Positions 6,146 to 6,475 of a stretch of DNA of 6,475 nucleotides are shown here, piece after piece. This stretch comes from Chloroflexota bacterium (GTDB lineage Bacteria; Chloroflexota; Anaerolineae; Anaerolineales; E44-bin32). A program made the translations under genes and the position numbers. Each line of letters starts with the position of its first letter. Position 1 is the stretch's first letter. The notes under the pieces were generated by a model. It was not told the origin of the DNA. It did no database searches and worked only from the letters and a program-made list of their open reading frames with translations. The DNA is taken from the NCBI GenBank assembly GCA_026390045.1, contig JAPLGR010000686.1, positions 1 to 6,475 on the forward strand, read 5' to 3'.

Positions 6146-6475
6146 TGGGTCGGCCTATAAGCCGCGTTCTGTCCTCCGCAGGCGGCCGGTTTACGGCCTT
6201 GCGGCCTTCGTCCCGCCTGCCTGCAGATGGGCGATCATCTCTCTGGGCCGCCGCGTCACCGCGTGGCTCGTGCAGCCTACCCGGGGCTCGGAGGGGACGG
6301 GCCGTCCCCTGGATCCCGAAGGACCGTCGCCCCTGCTTGGCCTTGCTCCCGGCGGGGGTTGCCTGGCCGCAGCCATTGCTGGCCGCGCCGGTGGTCTCTT
6401 ACACCACCGTTTCACCCTGACCCCGGCTTGCACCGGGGCGGTCTTTTTCTGTGGCCCTGTCCGCGGGTCGCCCCG
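6146..6475 (-). ncRNA. rnpB: RNase P RNA, bacterial type A (5' part outside window)
   Basis: This is the catalytic RNA that trims the 5' leader from pre-tRNAs, working with the RnpA protein. On the minus strand the universally conserved blocks appear in order. CCACAGAAAAAGACCGCC and AGGGTGAAACGGTGGTG come first, near the right edge. GGAGCAAGGCCAA follows (6349-6337), then GGGTAGGC (6282-6275), the L15 loop that pairs with the tRNA CCA end, and ACAGAACGCGGCTTA (6172-6158), the 3' strand of the P4 core helix. The 3' end near 6146 is set by GGCCGACCC, the likely 3' strand of P1. About 330 nt are visible. The P1-P3 region and the 5' strand of P4 (GAGGAAAGTCC block) would lie past 6475. Helices such as CGGTGGTG/CACCACCG and GGGGACGG/CCGTCCCC are visible. 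Open reading frames here are artefacts. Confidence 0.96.

Noticed and set aside
6145..6433. Open reading frames of 80-91 codons on both strands at the right end
   Set aside because: They lie inside the RNase P RNA, whose conserved blocks are clear.
1..6475. Novel defence, mobile or biosynthetic system, CRISPR array, insertion sequence, tRNA
   Set aside because: No repeats, transposase or integrase motifs, array-like spacing or tRNA sequence were seen. Nearly all bases are accounted for by conserved genes, rnpB and one short intergenic region.

Overview
The window is GC-rich bacterial chromosome. Its core is the upstream end of a division and cell-wall (dcw) cluster on the minus strand. Read in the direction of transcription, the order is mraZ, rsmH (mraW), an ftsL-like membrane protein, ftsI (class B penicillin-binding protein) and murF, which runs off the left edge. 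The genes are packed tightly: 3 nt between mraZ and rsmH, about 40 nt to ftsL, a 4-nt GTGA overlap between ftsL and ftsI, and 4 nt between ftsI and murF. This looks like one co-transcribed, translationally coupled operon.

The operon starts in a divergent intergenic region of about 170 bp (4489-4661). It holds a minus-strand -10 element and, just downstream, three GTGGG boxes at exact 10-bp spacing. These match the known operator pattern of MraZ, so autoregulation of the cluster is likely. A perfect 7-bp hairpin follows the last box in the mraZ leader.

A PLP enzyme of aminotransferase class V, related to cysteine desulfurases, is transcribed rightward from the same region. Its best start is a TTG with an ideal Shine-Dalgarno sequence. 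It converges on rnpB, the type A RNase P RNA on the minus strand, whose 5' part lies beyond the right edge. A strong GC-rich hairpin separates the two.

The organism is a high-GC bacterium with an FtsZ-type division machinery. The gene content, the direct ftsI-murF junction and the protein style would suit Chloroflexota, but this is a tentative impression and the sequence alone does not prove it. Functionally, MraZ and RsmH are the regulatory and ribosome-modifying head of the operon, FtsL and FtsI form part of the septal peptidoglycan synthase, and MurF makes the pentapeptide precursor. I found no mobile element, CRISPR array, tRNA or defence system. The region looks mainly conserved housekeeping, and its points of interest are the regulatory layout and the divergent enzyme.
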